Source: Lachnospiraceae bacterium
Lineage (GTDB): Bacteria > Bacillota > Clostridia > Lachnospirales > Lachnospiraceae
Assembly (NCBI GenBank): GCA_017467845.1
Contig: JAFUKH010000085.1
Location: forward strand, 47,192 to 111,191
Length of the DNA stretch: 64,000 bases
Direction of reading: 5' to 3'
Of this stretch, positions 34,483 through 42,883 are shown piece by piece; the first letter of the stretch is position 1; the number at the start of each line of letters is the position of its first letter. Below the pieces are notes generated by a model, which saw only the letters and a list, made by a program, of their open reading frames with translations, searched no databases and was not told where the DNA came from. The position numbers and the translations under genes are program-made.

Positions 34483-35166
34483 CTATGCTTCAACCTTAAC
34501 GGTTTCTTTGATGGTAACTAAAGCCTTCTTAGGTCCTGGAACAGCACCCTTTACTAAAAGAAGATTCTTCTCAGCATCTACCTTTACAACTTCAAGGTTC
34601 TGAACGGTTACTCTTACGCAACCCATATGACCAGGCATTCCCTTACCCTTGAATACACGGCTAGGTGAAGAACATGCACCATTGGAACCCTGATGACGAT
34701 GGAACTTAGAACCGTGCTTCATAGGTCCTCTATGCTGTCCTAATCTCTTGATTGCACCCTGGAAGCCTTTTCCCTTAGAAATTGCAGAAGCATCAATCTT
34801 ATCGCCTGCTGCGAAGATGTCAGCCTTAATCTCTGCGCCTAAGGTATACTCCTCAGCGTTTTCAAACTTGAACTCTTTTACATATCTCTTAGAAGCTGTG
34901 CCAGCCTTCTTGAAGTGGCCCTGCTCAGCCTTGTTAACACCATGTCTGTGGATAACTTCCTTCTTACCACTTGCATCCTTGTTAACGATCTTGTCTTTCT
35001 TGTCAACGAAACCAACCTGTACTGCGCTGTAACCATCGTTCTCTTTCGTTTTAACCTGGGTTACTACACAAGGGCCAGCCTGAAGAACGGTTACAGGAAC
35101 TAATACGCCGTCTTCATTGAAGATTTGAGTCATTCCGACTTTGGTAGCTAAAATAGCTTTCTTCAT
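34483..35166 (-). CDS. rplC: 50S ribosomal protein L3
   Basis: A 227-residue L3, starting [26 protein letters not shown]. The finger that approaches the peptidyl-transferase centre is [30 protein letters not shown], with the downstream [15 protein letters not shown]. There is a 110-bp spacer after rpsJ in which I see no clear structure. Confidence 0.97.
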   Translation of the reverse strand: MKKAILATKVGMTQIFNEDGVLVPVTVLQAGPCVVTQVKTKENDGYSAVQVGFVDKKDKIVNKDASGKKEVIHRHGVNKAEQGHFKKAGTASKRYVKEFKFENAEEYTLGAEIKADIFAAGDKIDASAISKGKGFQGAIKRLGQHRGPMKHGSKFHRHQGSNGACSSPSRVFKGKGMPGHMGCVRVTVQNLEVVKVDAEKNLLLVKGAVPGPKKALVTIKETVKVEA

Positions 35167-35276
35167 TCTTTCTTTTCCTCCTAATTACTCTACAGCGGGG
35201 CACCTTTCGGGGTCCATACTAGTAGGGGATAAATAATAGTTACTATCAATAAGAAGTACAAATTTTAACACAGGAA

Positions 35277-35594
35277 TTATTTGTTCTTCATTTTGATGTC
35301 GATGTAAACACCAGCAGGCATTTCAAGACGCTGAAGAGCATCTACAGTCTTCTGGGTTGGGGTGATGATGTCGATGAGTCTCTTATGAGTTCTCTGCTCG
35401 AACTGCTCTCTAGAGTCTTTGTACTTGTGTACTGCTCTTAAGATTGTTACAACTTCCTTCTTAGTAGGAAGAGGTACCGGTCCGCTCACCTGTGAACCGT
35501 TCTTCTTTACTGTTTCGATGATTTTCTTAGCAGATGCATCAACTAACTGATGATCATATGCCTTGAGTGTAATTCTCATTACTTGACTTGCCAT
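35277..35594 (-). CDS. rpsJ: 30S ribosomal protein S10
   Basis: A 105-residue S10 (NusE), which joins the 30S head and also works in transcription antitermination with NusB. It begins [20 protein letters not shown] and has [46 protein letters not shown] precedes the start. It is the first gene of the ribosomal superoperon. Confidence 0.98.
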   Translation of the reverse strand: MASQVMRITLKAYDHQLVDASAKKIIETVKKNGSQVSGPVPLPTKKEVVTILRAVHKYKDSREQFEQRTHKRLIDIITPTQKTVDALQRLEMPAGVYIDIKMKNK

Positions 35595-35858
35595 AAAAAA
35601 AGTCGCCTCCTTTTCGCACTTTCTAATTACTTAAGTACGACAAGCGGTGACTGTACACTCTCCCGTGTGTGTCCTAAACCTTTGCACATTCCTGCATCGC
35701 TTTACTTCACTTACACGCTTCTCTATCCTGTGATAGACTTGATTGTTTGTACAGTGACTTGTCGTCAGTTTCCTAACTTGACATTCGCTCCACGGAAAAC
35801 CTGCTGTAACTTACGTCTCAGCAGCAACCTCACGCTTCACAGCTATCATGCCACAGCA
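35595..35858 (-). promoter_or_regulatory. Structured leader of the S10 operon
   Basis: About 260 transcribed bases precede rpsJ. A long-range pair brings 35637-35657 (with ACGACAAG and TGTACA words) together with 35748-35765, enclosing about 90 bases. Inside is the hairpin CTATC-CTGT-GATAG (35723-35736). This layout suits autoregulation by a ribosomal protein, L4 being the precedent, but no known leader family was matched. Confidence 0.55.
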
Positions 35859-35864
35859 AGGATT

Positions 35865-35893
35865 AGTATACATGTCCTGTACAAACTTTGCAA
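35865..35893 (-). promoter_or_regulatory. Promoter of the S10-spc-alpha operon
   Basis: TTGCAA (35888-35893), 17-base spacer, TATACT (35865-35870), with an A/T-rich stretch upstream (35894-35915) that may act as an UP element. It lies about 270 bases before rpsJ. Confidence 0.75.
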
Positions 35894-35934
35894 GTATTAA
35901 TTTTTATATTTTTTGTACTTTTTCAAGTACAATC

Positions 35935-36074
35935 CAGAGCCAAGCGTTTTGGAGAAATCTGTGCACGTCAAGCTCGCTTGTACGAGCATGGATTTCTTCA
36001 AAAACATTTGGCGAAGGCCAAATGATGAGCAAAAGGAAAGCTGCGCAGCAGCGATTTTGCGAATGCTGGCTCTG
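35935..36074 (-). repeat. Structured intergenic repeat, copy A
   Basis: A 140-bp palindromic element just after the EamA gene. The outer stem is CAGAGCCA (35935-35942) with TGGCTCTG (36067-36074). Inside are GAAATC/GATTTC around a CAAGC-GA-GCTTG hairpin (35966-35986 region), a CATTTGG/CCAAATG hairpin near 36005-36025 and a GCTGCGCAGC core. On the minus strand its segment CATTCGCAAA..GCTGCT.CGCAGCT..TTTGCTCAT matches copy B at 42741-42798. Short frames crossing it are made of the repeats and are not genes. Confidence 0.7.
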
Positions 36075-36081
36075 CCCCACA

Positions 36082-36951
36082 TCATTCCTTCACCATTAAT
36101 ATAGAAGAAACAAGTACCATTCCGATTCCCAGCACGGCTGCCATGGTGAAATCCTCTTCAAATAGCACAAAGCCCACCATCGATGCCATCACCGGTTCTA
36201 CCGTAGCAAGTACGGAAGCCTTTCCCGATTCCATACCGGCCAGCCCCTTTGTATATAGAAGATACGCCGCCACCGTGGTAAGGAAGGTAAGCAGGATTGC
36301 AAATGCTAACAACCACGGGTCCGCTTTAAAGCATTCCCCAATGTGCTGCACCCCTGTAAGCGGCAGGCACCCTGCTGCCGCAAATAAAAAGGTGTAGGTT
36401 GTTATTGTAAAGGAAGAATACCCTCTTTGTAAAGCATATCTCCCAAAGATACTGTACAACGCATATCCGAAGCCTGCACCAAGTCCGGTGAGAAGCCCCA
36501 TTACTCCGATGCTTCCTCCTCCGAATCCACCGGACACCAGCACACAGCCCACAAAGGAACAAATCAGTGCAAGCACTTTCTTCGTGGTAAAGCGTTCTTT
36601 AAATAGGAAGAAACTCATCACCATTACGAAAGCCGGCGCCGTATAAAGAAGAATTGCCGCCACGGACAAAGAGCAGTAATTCATGCATGAAAAATAGCAG
36701 ATATTAAAAAACACCACACTAAAAATTCCGGTCCCCACAAAACACCAGATATCCTTCAGACGGATTAGCAATTCCTTCCTATTAAAGATAAGCATTCCGA
36801 TTACCATTATAATAGAAGTAATCCCTGCGCGGACCGTCACTACCTCTGCGGAGGAAAAACCACCACCGTTCATGGTACGCACCAGAATGCCCATGCAGCC
36901 CCAGAGAAGGGCTGCAACGATTACATATATATAAGAAAGCTTACTTTTCAT
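36082..36951 (-). CDS. EamA/DMT family transporter
   Basis: A 289-residue membrane protein with ten helices in two EamA repeats. The second repeat ends LLYTKGLAGMESGKASVLATVEPVMASMVGFVLF, the family signature, and the first has AAILLYTAPAFVMVMSFFLFKERF. It belongs to the drug/metabolite transporter superfamily; the substrate is not predictable. Its ATG shares one base with the hydrogenase stop, so it is the third gene of that operon. A repeat element follows its stop. Confidence 0.88.
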   Translation of the reverse strand: MKSKLSYIYVIVAALLWGCMGILVRTMNGGGFSSAEVVTVRAGITSIIMVIGMLIFNRKELLIRLKDIWCFVGTGIFSVVFFNICYFSCMNYCSLSVAAILLYTAPAFVMVMSFFLFKERFTTKKVLALICSFVGCVLVSGGFGGGSIGVMGLLTGLGAGFGYALYSIFGRYALQRGYSSFTITTYTFLFAAAGCLPLTGVQHIGECFKADPWLLAFAILLTFLTTVAAYLLYTKGLAGMESGKASVLATVEPVMASMVGFVLFEEDFTMAAVLGIGMVLVSSILMVKE

Positions 36952-38699
36952 TACCTGTCTTTACTCCTTGGCATCTCCCACGCCTGATGGTTGGTATGTA
37001 AAAGCATGTGGGCTTTGTGAGATAATGGTTTTTCCAAGAATTCTTCATAGAGCTTAATCACAGACTCATTTTCATGAGAAAATCTGAGTGCTGCATTCTT
37101 ATCAAGACTTCTCAGTTTCTCACTTCTTGTAGTTGCCAGCTCGCAGCCGTCCTTGATGGGCTGTCCGCCACCGCCGACACATCCGCCGGGGCAAGCCATG
37201 ACTTCTACAAAATCATAATGTACCTCACCCTTTTCCAGCGCCTCAATCAATTCCCTTGTATTGCCCAGACCGTTCACAACCGCCGTCTTGATAGTGATTC
37301 CCGAGATGGTTACATCCACCTCTTTCCACTGCTTCTGCTCTCTGCTGCTGCGGACTTCCTCGAACGCATCCGCGTCCGGATTGGAACCGGTCATGAGATA
37401 ATATGCAGAACGAAGCGCTGCCTCCATAACACCGCCGGTGGTTCCGAAGATTACACCCGCGCCGGTGCCGTCCGACATTGGATTATCACAAGGTACATCC
37501 TGCAGGGTATGAGGATCGATATGCGCCATACGAATCATGCGGTTCAGTTCTCTGGTAGTCAGTACGATGTCTACATCATGACCTGCATATTCTTCGTAGA
37601 AAAGCTCCATATTGCTCTCGCCCTTTTTCGCCACGCAAGGCATCACGGATATGGTCACCATATCCTCCGGTGACACACCGATTTTCTTCGCAAAATAGGT
37701 CTTCATCACCGCGCCAAACATCTGCTGGGGTGATTTTGCCGTGGAAAGTCTGGATACCAGATGCGGATGCTGAGACTTCACAAAGCGGAGCCATCCCGGA
37801 CAACAGGAGGTAAACATAGGCATCTGTTTGGTATCACCCTTTTTAAAGCGTTCGATAAATTCATTTCCCTCTTCCATAATGGTAAGGTCCGCGGTAAATA
37901 CGGTATCAAAGACGTAATCAAATCCCATCTTCTTCAATGCGTCCGTAATCTTACCCATGGTAGCTTCTTCCCTGTTTAAACCGAAGGTCTCGCCCCACGC
38001 CGCACGAACTGCAGGTGCCACCTGCACTACGGTGACTTTCTTTTTATTTTCAATGGCCCACCAGGCCTTCTCGGTATCATCGCGCTCACGCAATGCGCCT
38101 ACCGGGCAGTGGGTAATGCACTGACCACACAAAGCACAGTCAGACTCTTCGATGGTTCTGTTCCCGGATACATACACATTCGCTCTGGAACCGGTTCCCT
38201 CCAGTTCCCAAACCTTCACACCCTGCACCTTATCGCAGATTTGGATACAACGCATACACTTAATACATTTATCCGCATCACGAATCAGCGGGAAATTCTT
38301 ATTCCAAGGCAACGGATGAACATCCTTCTCGTAGGGTACCTCTAAAATATTCAGATCTCTGGTAATGGTCTGCAGAGAACAGTTTCTGTTTCTTGCACAG
38401 GTTACGCAGTTTGCATTGTGCTGGGACAGAATCATCTCCACCGTCTTCTTGCGGTTTCTGCGAACCTTGGGGCTGTTGGTATATACCACCATTCCCTCCT
38501 CTACCTGATTGTTGCAGGAGGTCACCAGCTTTTCCTTGCCCTCTATCTCTACCACACACACACGGCACGCGCCGATTTCATTGATATCCTTCAAAAAACA
38601 CAGCTTCGGAATGGGGATTCCCGCAATGGTGGCAGCATCCATAATGGTGCTTCCCTCGGGAACTTCTACAAGCTGATTGTCAATCGTAAGCTTTACCAT
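36951..38699 (-). CDS. hydA: [FeFe] hydrogenase catalytic subunit
   Basis: A 582-residue multi-cluster [FeFe] hydrogenase. In order: a 2Fe-2S domain (Cys34, 45, 48, 62), the His-Cys3 4Fe-4S cluster (His94, Cys98, 101, 107), two 4Fe-4S clusters (Cys145-155 and 188-198), then the H-cluster domain with TSCCPGW (297-303), MPCVAKK (353-359) and ACPGGCVGGGGQP (502-514), and a complete small-subunit-like C terminus. All catalytic cysteines are present. It evolves or takes up H2. The partner encoded just upstream (7-bp overlap) should pass electrons from NAD(P)H. Confidence 0.95.
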   Translation of the reverse strand: MVKLTIDNQLVEVPEGSTIMDAATIAGIPIPKLCFLKDINEIGACRVCVVEIEGKEKLVTSCNNQVEEGMVVYTNSPKVRRNRKKTVEMILSQHNANCVTCARNRNCSLQTITRDLNILEVPYEKDVHPLPWNKNFPLIRDADKCIKCMRCIQICDKVQGVKVWELEGTGSRANVYVSGNRTIEESDCALCGQCITHCPVGALRERDDTEKAWWAIENKKKVTVVQVAPAVRAAWGETFGLNREEATMGKITDALKKMGFDYVFDTVFTADLTIMEEGNEFIERFKKGDTKQMPMFTSCCPGWLRFVKSQHPHLVSRLSTAKSPQQMFGAVMKTYFAKKIGVSPEDMVTISVMPCVAKKGESNMELFYEEYAGHDVDIVLTTRELNRMIRMAHIDPHTLQDVPCDNPMSDGTGAGVIFGTTGGVMEAALRSAYYLMTGSNPDADAFEEVRSSREQKQWKEVDVTISGITIKTAVVNGLGNTRELIEALEKGEVHYDFVEVMACPGGCVGGGGQPIKDGCELATTRSEKLRSLDKNAALRFSHENESVIKLYEEFLEKPLSHKAHMLLHTNHQAWEMPRSKDR

Positions 38700-40525
38700 A
38701 TTGTCTCGCGGCCTCCTTTCAGTATTCCATAGCCAAAGTGGTCACAGCGCAGACATCTGGATGCCTCCTGCTTGCACTCGGCCTCTGTCATCGGTAATTC
38801 CACGCCATCGAAATCACAGATTCTTTCGCAAGCCTCACGCTCTACCATATTCACGCGGCCGCAGGGATTTCTATCCTCCAGATTGGGCTGTGGAACCTCC
38901 ACTTCACTGGAAATCACATGATGATATCCCAGGTACTCGTCAATATTGGCTGCAATAACCTTTGCCGCACCGATAGCCTTGATAACGGTGGCCGGTCCGG
39001 TAGCACAGTCGCCACCCGCAAATACTCCCGGAAGCAAATCAAATCCACCATGTCTTCCGGTCTGAATCACACCGCGGTTCACCGGTACACCCGCATCTGC
39101 AAAATGCTGGTATTCAATATCCTGACCGATAGCTACGATAATGGTCTGACAAGGAAGCATAAAATTCTCTTCCCCGGTGGCCTTCACTGATGCACGACCA
39201 TTCTTAATACTGCTAATCATCTGTGGCTGTACCCATAGACCTTTTACTTTTTTGTTTTCATCCACTTCTATACTTACCGGAGCCTTCAGAGTCTGCACTT
39301 CCACACCCTCTGCAATGGCTCCTTCAATTTCGTCCTTCAGTGCAGTCATATCCGCAACTCTACGGCGATATACAATACTTACCTTTTTTGCGCCCAATCT
39401 TACCGCCGTACGCACCGCATCCATGGATACGTTACCGCCGCCGATGACACAGACATCCTGGTCCTTAAGGTCGATGGCATTATTCTTTCCTACATCACGC
39501 AGGAACTGTACTGCAGAGATAACGCCTTCCGCATCCTCGCCCTCGATACCGAGCTTTTTGTCCGTACTTGCACCGATAGTAATCAGCACCGCATCGTACT
39601 GCTCTCTGAGCTCGTTGATGGTGATATCAATACCGATACGAAGACCGTGCTTTACTTGTACACCGGTCTCTAAGATATTGTTGATATCATCATCCAGTCT
39701 GTCCTTAGGCAGTCGGTAATTCGGGATACCGTAACGGAGCATACCTCCCAGCTCCGGAAGCATCTCATATACCACAACCTGATGTCCCATCAGCTGCAGA
39801 TAGTAAGCTGTACTTAAACCACCCGGGCCTCCGCCCACGATTGCCACCTTCTTACCGGTAGACGGCTGACATTTCGGTGGTTCCACCTTGCCTGCCAGGT
39901 CTGCTGCCATACGCTTTAAGCCTCGGATATTTACTGCATCATCTACCATATTTCTACGGCATCTCGCCTCACAAGGATGCTCGCAGATAAAACCACACGT
40001 GGTAGGAAAAGGATTGTCTTTTCGAATAAGGCGGATGGCATCCTGATATCTGCCTTCCCGTACCAGAGCTATGTAACCCGGAATATCCACACCCGCCGGA
40101 CACAAGGATACGCAAGGCACCGGCTGCTGATAGTTGCAGTTACATCTTCCCAGCTCAATATGAGCCACATACTCATCATGAAAACCAATCAGTCCCTTGT
40201 AAATCATATTCGCTGCCTCGTAGCCGATGGCACAATCTGCGGACTCCATAATACTGAGGGCCGTCGCCCTCATCTCGTCCAAGGTTTCCAGCGTTGCCTT
40301 GCCGTTTAGTACATCAGAAATCATCTTTCGCATCTGCTTCAGACCCACGCGGCATGGTACACATTTTCCGCAGGTCTGCGCATGGCATAATTCCAGAAAC
40401 GCCTTGGACATATCTATAGGGCAAAGTCCCGACGGACTTGCCTCAATTCTTCTCTCCAAATCCCGATAAAGCTGCTCCACTACAACCTGAGCTTTATTCG
40501 GCATGGGAATCTCAAGTCTGCTCAT
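38693..40525 (-). CDS. NuoF-tail/GltD-like flavoprotein, hydrogenase partner
   Basis: A 610-residue composite protein. The N terminus (about 1-120) is the C-terminal iron-sulfur domain of NuoF, with AQTCGKCVPCRVGLKQM and ESADCAIG. Next is a GltD-type iron-sulfur region (CVSLCPAGVDIPGY; CGFICEHPCEARCRR), an FAD-binding fold VAIVGGGPGGLSTAYYL (about 227-243) and an NAD(P) fold VCVIGGGNVSMDAVRTA. The C terminus has CLRCDHFGYG. The FMN/NADH domain of NuoF is missing. It overlaps hydA, so it probably moves electrons between NAD(P)H and the hydrogenase; a bifurcating role is possible but unproven. Confidence 0.82.
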   Translation of the reverse strand: MSRLEIPMPNKAQVVVEQLYRDLERRIEASPSGLCPIDMSKAFLELCHAQTCGKCVPCRVGLKQMRKMISDVLNGKATLETLDEMRATALSIMESADCAIGYEAANMIYKGLIGFHDEYVAHIELGRCNCNYQQPVPCVSLCPAGVDIPGYIALVREGRYQDAIRLIRKDNPFPTTCGFICEHPCEARCRRNMVDDAVNIRGLKRMAADLAGKVEPPKCQPSTGKKVAIVGGGPGGLSTAYYLQLMGHQVVVYEMLPELGGMLRYGIPNYRLPKDRLDDDINNILETGVQVKHGLRIGIDITINELREQYDAVLITIGASTDKKLGIEGEDAEGVISAVQFLRDVGKNNAIDLKDQDVCVIGGGNVSMDAVRTAVRLGAKKVSIVYRRRVADMTALKDEIEGAIAEGVEVQTLKAPVSIEVDENKKVKGLWVQPQMISSIKNGRASVKATGEENFMLPCQTIIVAIGQDIEYQHFADAGVPVNRGVIQTGRHGGFDLLPGVFAGGDCATGPATVIKAIGAAKVIAANIDEYLGYHHVISSEVEVPQPNLEDRNPCGRVNMVEREACERICDFDGVELPMTEAECKQEASRCLRCDHFGYGILKGGRETIW

Positions 40526-40546
40526 TGGTAACCTCCTAAAATTTTT

Positions 40547-40592
40547 TGTAAGTGCTTACATAAACTTTACCACGGTTTTCCAGTGGATTCAA
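40547..40592 (-). promoter_or_regulatory. Promoter and operator of the hydrogenase operon
   Basis: TTGAAT (40587-40592), 17-base spacer, TAAAGT (40564-40569). The perfect 14-bp palindrome TGTAAGTGCTTACA (40547-40560) covers the expected start of transcription, where a repressor would block. It resembles, but does not match, Rex redox-repressor sites. Confidence 0.7.
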
Positions 40593-40628
40593 TAATCGTT
40601 AATTTTTAGTCGAACAAACACAATAAGA

Positions 40629-40660
40629 AAGGCAATACAAGAGGTTCCTTGCATTGCCTT
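40629..40660 (-). terminator. Terminator after the rRNA-type methyltransferase gene
   Basis: On the minus strand GGCAATGCAAG pairs with CTTGTATTGCC (one wobble) and is followed by TTTCTT. It separates this gene from the hydrogenase promoter. Confidence 0.7.
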
Positions 40661-40668
40661 CAAACAAT

Positions 40669-41532
40669 CTATTCCTTTGTCCAACGTCCGGAAGCTCCAC
40701 AAGGAAGTACCAAACCGGAATCCTTCACGGGAAGTCCGATTTCCTGGGCTTCCACATGACCGCCGAAGCGTTTTACGATCGCAGTATTCATCATATAAGA
40801 AAGAACCGCCGGCTGAAGTCCGGTAGTGTAAGAGTTAATCAAGAAGAACAATGCATCCTCTGATAAAATCTGGGTAGTCAGCTCGATGAATGGCCAAATG
40901 CTCTCTTCGATTTTCCAGATTTCTCCCTTAGGACCGCGTCCATAGGATGGAGGGTCCATGATGATACCGTCGTATTTATTGCCGCGTCTGATCTCGCGCT
41001 CTACAAATTTTACACAGTCATCCACCAGCCAGCGGATGGGGGCATCGCCAAGACCGGAGCTTACCGCATTCTCTTTCGCCCAGCCTACCATACCCTTGGA
41101 GGCATCTACGTGGGTTACCGCCGCACCTGCCTTTGCTGCTGAGAGAGTAGCTCCACCGGTATAAGCAAAGAGATTCAATACCTTCACCGGACGGTTCGCT
41201 TTCTGAATGATATCAGAGAACCAATCCCAGTTGGTCGCCTGCTCCGGGAAAAGTCCGGTGTGCTTAAAGCTGAACGGCTTTAAATTAAACGTCAGCTCCT
41301 CATAATTAATGGACCATTCGTTGGGAAGGTTGAAGAATTCCCACTCACCGCCGCCCTTTGCACTGCGGTGATAATGTCCGTTTTTCTTTTTCCAGCCCGG
41401 GTTGTTGTGAGGAGTGTTCCAGATGACCTGCGGATCCGGACGAACCAAAATATAATCGCCCCACTTCTCCAACTTCTCGCCATTCGATGTATCTAAAACC
41501 TGGTAATCCTTCCAATTATCAGCTATCCACAT
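40669..41532 (-). CDS. RlmI/RlmK-like SAM-dependent methyltransferase
   Basis: A 287-residue class I methyltransferase of the rRNA (cytosine-C5) type found as a stand-alone catalytic part. SAM motif I region is VLNLFAYTGGATLSAAKAGA (about 125-144), followed by VTHVDASKGMVGWAKENA, and the catalytic DPPSYGRGPKGEIW (about 200-213). The N-terminal PUA domain of RlmI is replaced by a short region with LVRPDPQVIWNTP. The likely target is rRNA, by family. It is a single-gene unit closed by a terminator. Confidence 0.83.
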   Translation of the reverse strand: MWIADNWKDYQVLDTSNGEKLEKWGDYILVRPDPQVIWNTPHNNPGWKKKNGHYHRSAKGGGEWEFFNLPNEWSINYEELTFNLKPFSFKHTGLFPEQATNWDWFSDIIQKANRPVKVLNLFAYTGGATLSAAKAGAAVTHVDASKGMVGWAKENAVSSGLGDAPIRWLVDDCVKFVEREIRRGNKYDGIIMDPPSYGRGPKGEIWKIEESIWPFIELTTQILSEDALFFLINSYTTGLQPAVLSYMMNTAIVKRFGGHVEAQEIGLPVKDSGLVLPCGASGRWTKE

Positions 41533-41610
41533 GTTCGTAATTCCTTTCTGTTATAAACCTGTTTCTTCTATATATACTATCATGAAATCAGAATTTTTCA
41601 AGAAAAAGGT

Positions 41611-41820
41611 CTATCGCTCAGCAAAGGCATATCTTAACTGCAAAATCCTACTTTCTATCTCTCTAATTACATTCTTAAATTCTTCATCCGATTTTCCGGT
41701 AGGATCTTCTAAGCCCCAATTATCATCAAAAACTCTGCCAATGAAAGGGCAACCTATATTGCATCCCATAGAAATAGCCACATCAGGATTTTGACTTTTG
41801 TTAAAACTTAATTGTAACAT
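41611..41820 (-). pseudogene. C-terminal fragment of a thioredoxin-type arsenate reductase
   Basis: Sixty-nine residues match the C-terminal half of ArsC/low-molecular-weight phosphatase proteins: NPDVAISMGCNIGCPFI, then WGLEDPTGKSDEEFKNVIREIE. The N-terminal phosphate-binding loop CX5R is absent, so no enzyme can be made. The fragment overlaps the end of the neighbouring dehydrogenase frame by 20 bases. It is a leftover of a deleted arsenic locus or a recombination scar. Confidence 0.7.
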
Positions 41821-42676
41821 TCAATGCTTGTGTCGGATCCGATGCGGTACGTATTGCCTCTGCAATCTGTTCCAGCGAAAATTCATGTGTAATGATAGAT
41901 TCTAAGTTCCATTTACCGGATGCCATGAGCTTCATCACATCTTCTACATCTTCTGGCATATATCCACCAGAGCCTATGATACTTTTCTGTGAATAGGTGA
42001 CATGCAATAAATCCAATTGACGAAGTGCTTTATTCACCGCAACAGAGACAAATCGACTTTCGATTTTTCCATGCTCCATAAATAACTCCAGGATACTTTC
42101 CGCTCCAGCGGCGTCGATGAAGCAATCAATATTTGCGGTCTCTCCTTTGTGAGAAAGTGCTGAACCGAAATATTTCATTGCTTTTTCTTTGAAATCATTT
42201 TTCGTCATATTGTAGACGGCAAAACCTAATCCCTTCGCTATTTCTAAACGAAAATCCGACAGGTCACAGATCATTATTTTCTCCACACCAAAATACTGAA
42301 GTGCAACTGCTGCGGCAATTCCAATCGTTCCACAGCCAAATACTACGGCATGTTCTCCTTTCTTGGGCTGTCCGCGTCTTGCAGCCCTACAGCCAACTGT
42401 AAAAGGCTCGATAAGGCAAGCCAATCTGTCTGAAATCCTTGCATCAACCGGATATAAGGAATGATATTTCCTTGCTTCCGGCACCAGAATATACTCAGAA
42501 AAACCACCAATAGTACATATCAACATAACTTTGTCCTCTGATTGCGTTCCAAAGTCCCCAAAAATCAGCCCCACAACTTCAAATTTTACTCCGATGATTT
42601 GGACGTGGTGACCTACTAAAAAACACATATGTCCAAACATATAAAATAAAAACACCACCATGTAAAGATAATCCAT
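41801..42676 (-). pseudogene. N-terminally truncated zinc-type alcohol dehydrogenase
   Basis: A medium-chain dehydrogenase remnant. From about residue 55 it is well preserved: GGFSEYILVPEARKYHSLYPV, LIEPFTVGCRAARRG, the NAD fold AVVFGCGTIGIAAAVALQYFG and a complete C terminus. The first part (MDYLYMVVFLFYMFGHMCF...) does not resemble the catalytic GroES-like domain, and the zinc-binding Cys/His set is not found, so about 100 residues are lost or scrambled by frameshift. Probably nonfunctional, though the frame is long. Confidence 0.6.
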
Positions 42677-42725
42677 TAAATCGAATATCTGCGCTTATTC
42701 ACAGTCCAGCCCACGACGCTTCACT

Positions 42726-42883
42726 CAGTTCTGCCCGCGCCATTCGCAAAGCGCACCTTCGGTGCTTTACCGCTGCTTTCGCAGCTAACTTTGCTCATAG
42801 AATGGCGCTCAGCTTATAGCATACCTCATGCGCTCATTCATGCAAGCATGATTCGCGCCATGATATATGCTATGGCAGAACTG
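42726..42883 (+). repeat. Structured intergenic repeat, copy B
   Basis: A 158-bp palindromic element after the mannosidase gene. The outer stem is CAGTTCTGCC (42726-42735) with GGCAGAACTG (42874-42883). Inside are GCACC-TTC-GGTGC, GCTGC/GCAGC, an ATAGCATA/TATGCTAT stem (42816-42823 with 42866-42873) and the hairpin CATGC-AA-GCATG near 42839-42850. Its core 42741-42798 matches copy A (35935-36074, other strand). Between the copies the inner hairpin changes from CAAGC/GCTTG to CATGC/GCATG, a compensatory pair change. Confidence 0.7.

Noticed and set aside
35897-36104. Frames of about 62 codons on both strands next to the rpsJ promoter
   Set aside because: They read through the palindromic repeat (copy A) in both directions, the mark of structured non-coding sequence.
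40547-40560. Rex repressor site at the hydrogenase promoter
   Set aside because: The half-site TGTAAG lacks the TTGTGA/TTGTTA form; kept only as an unidentified operator.
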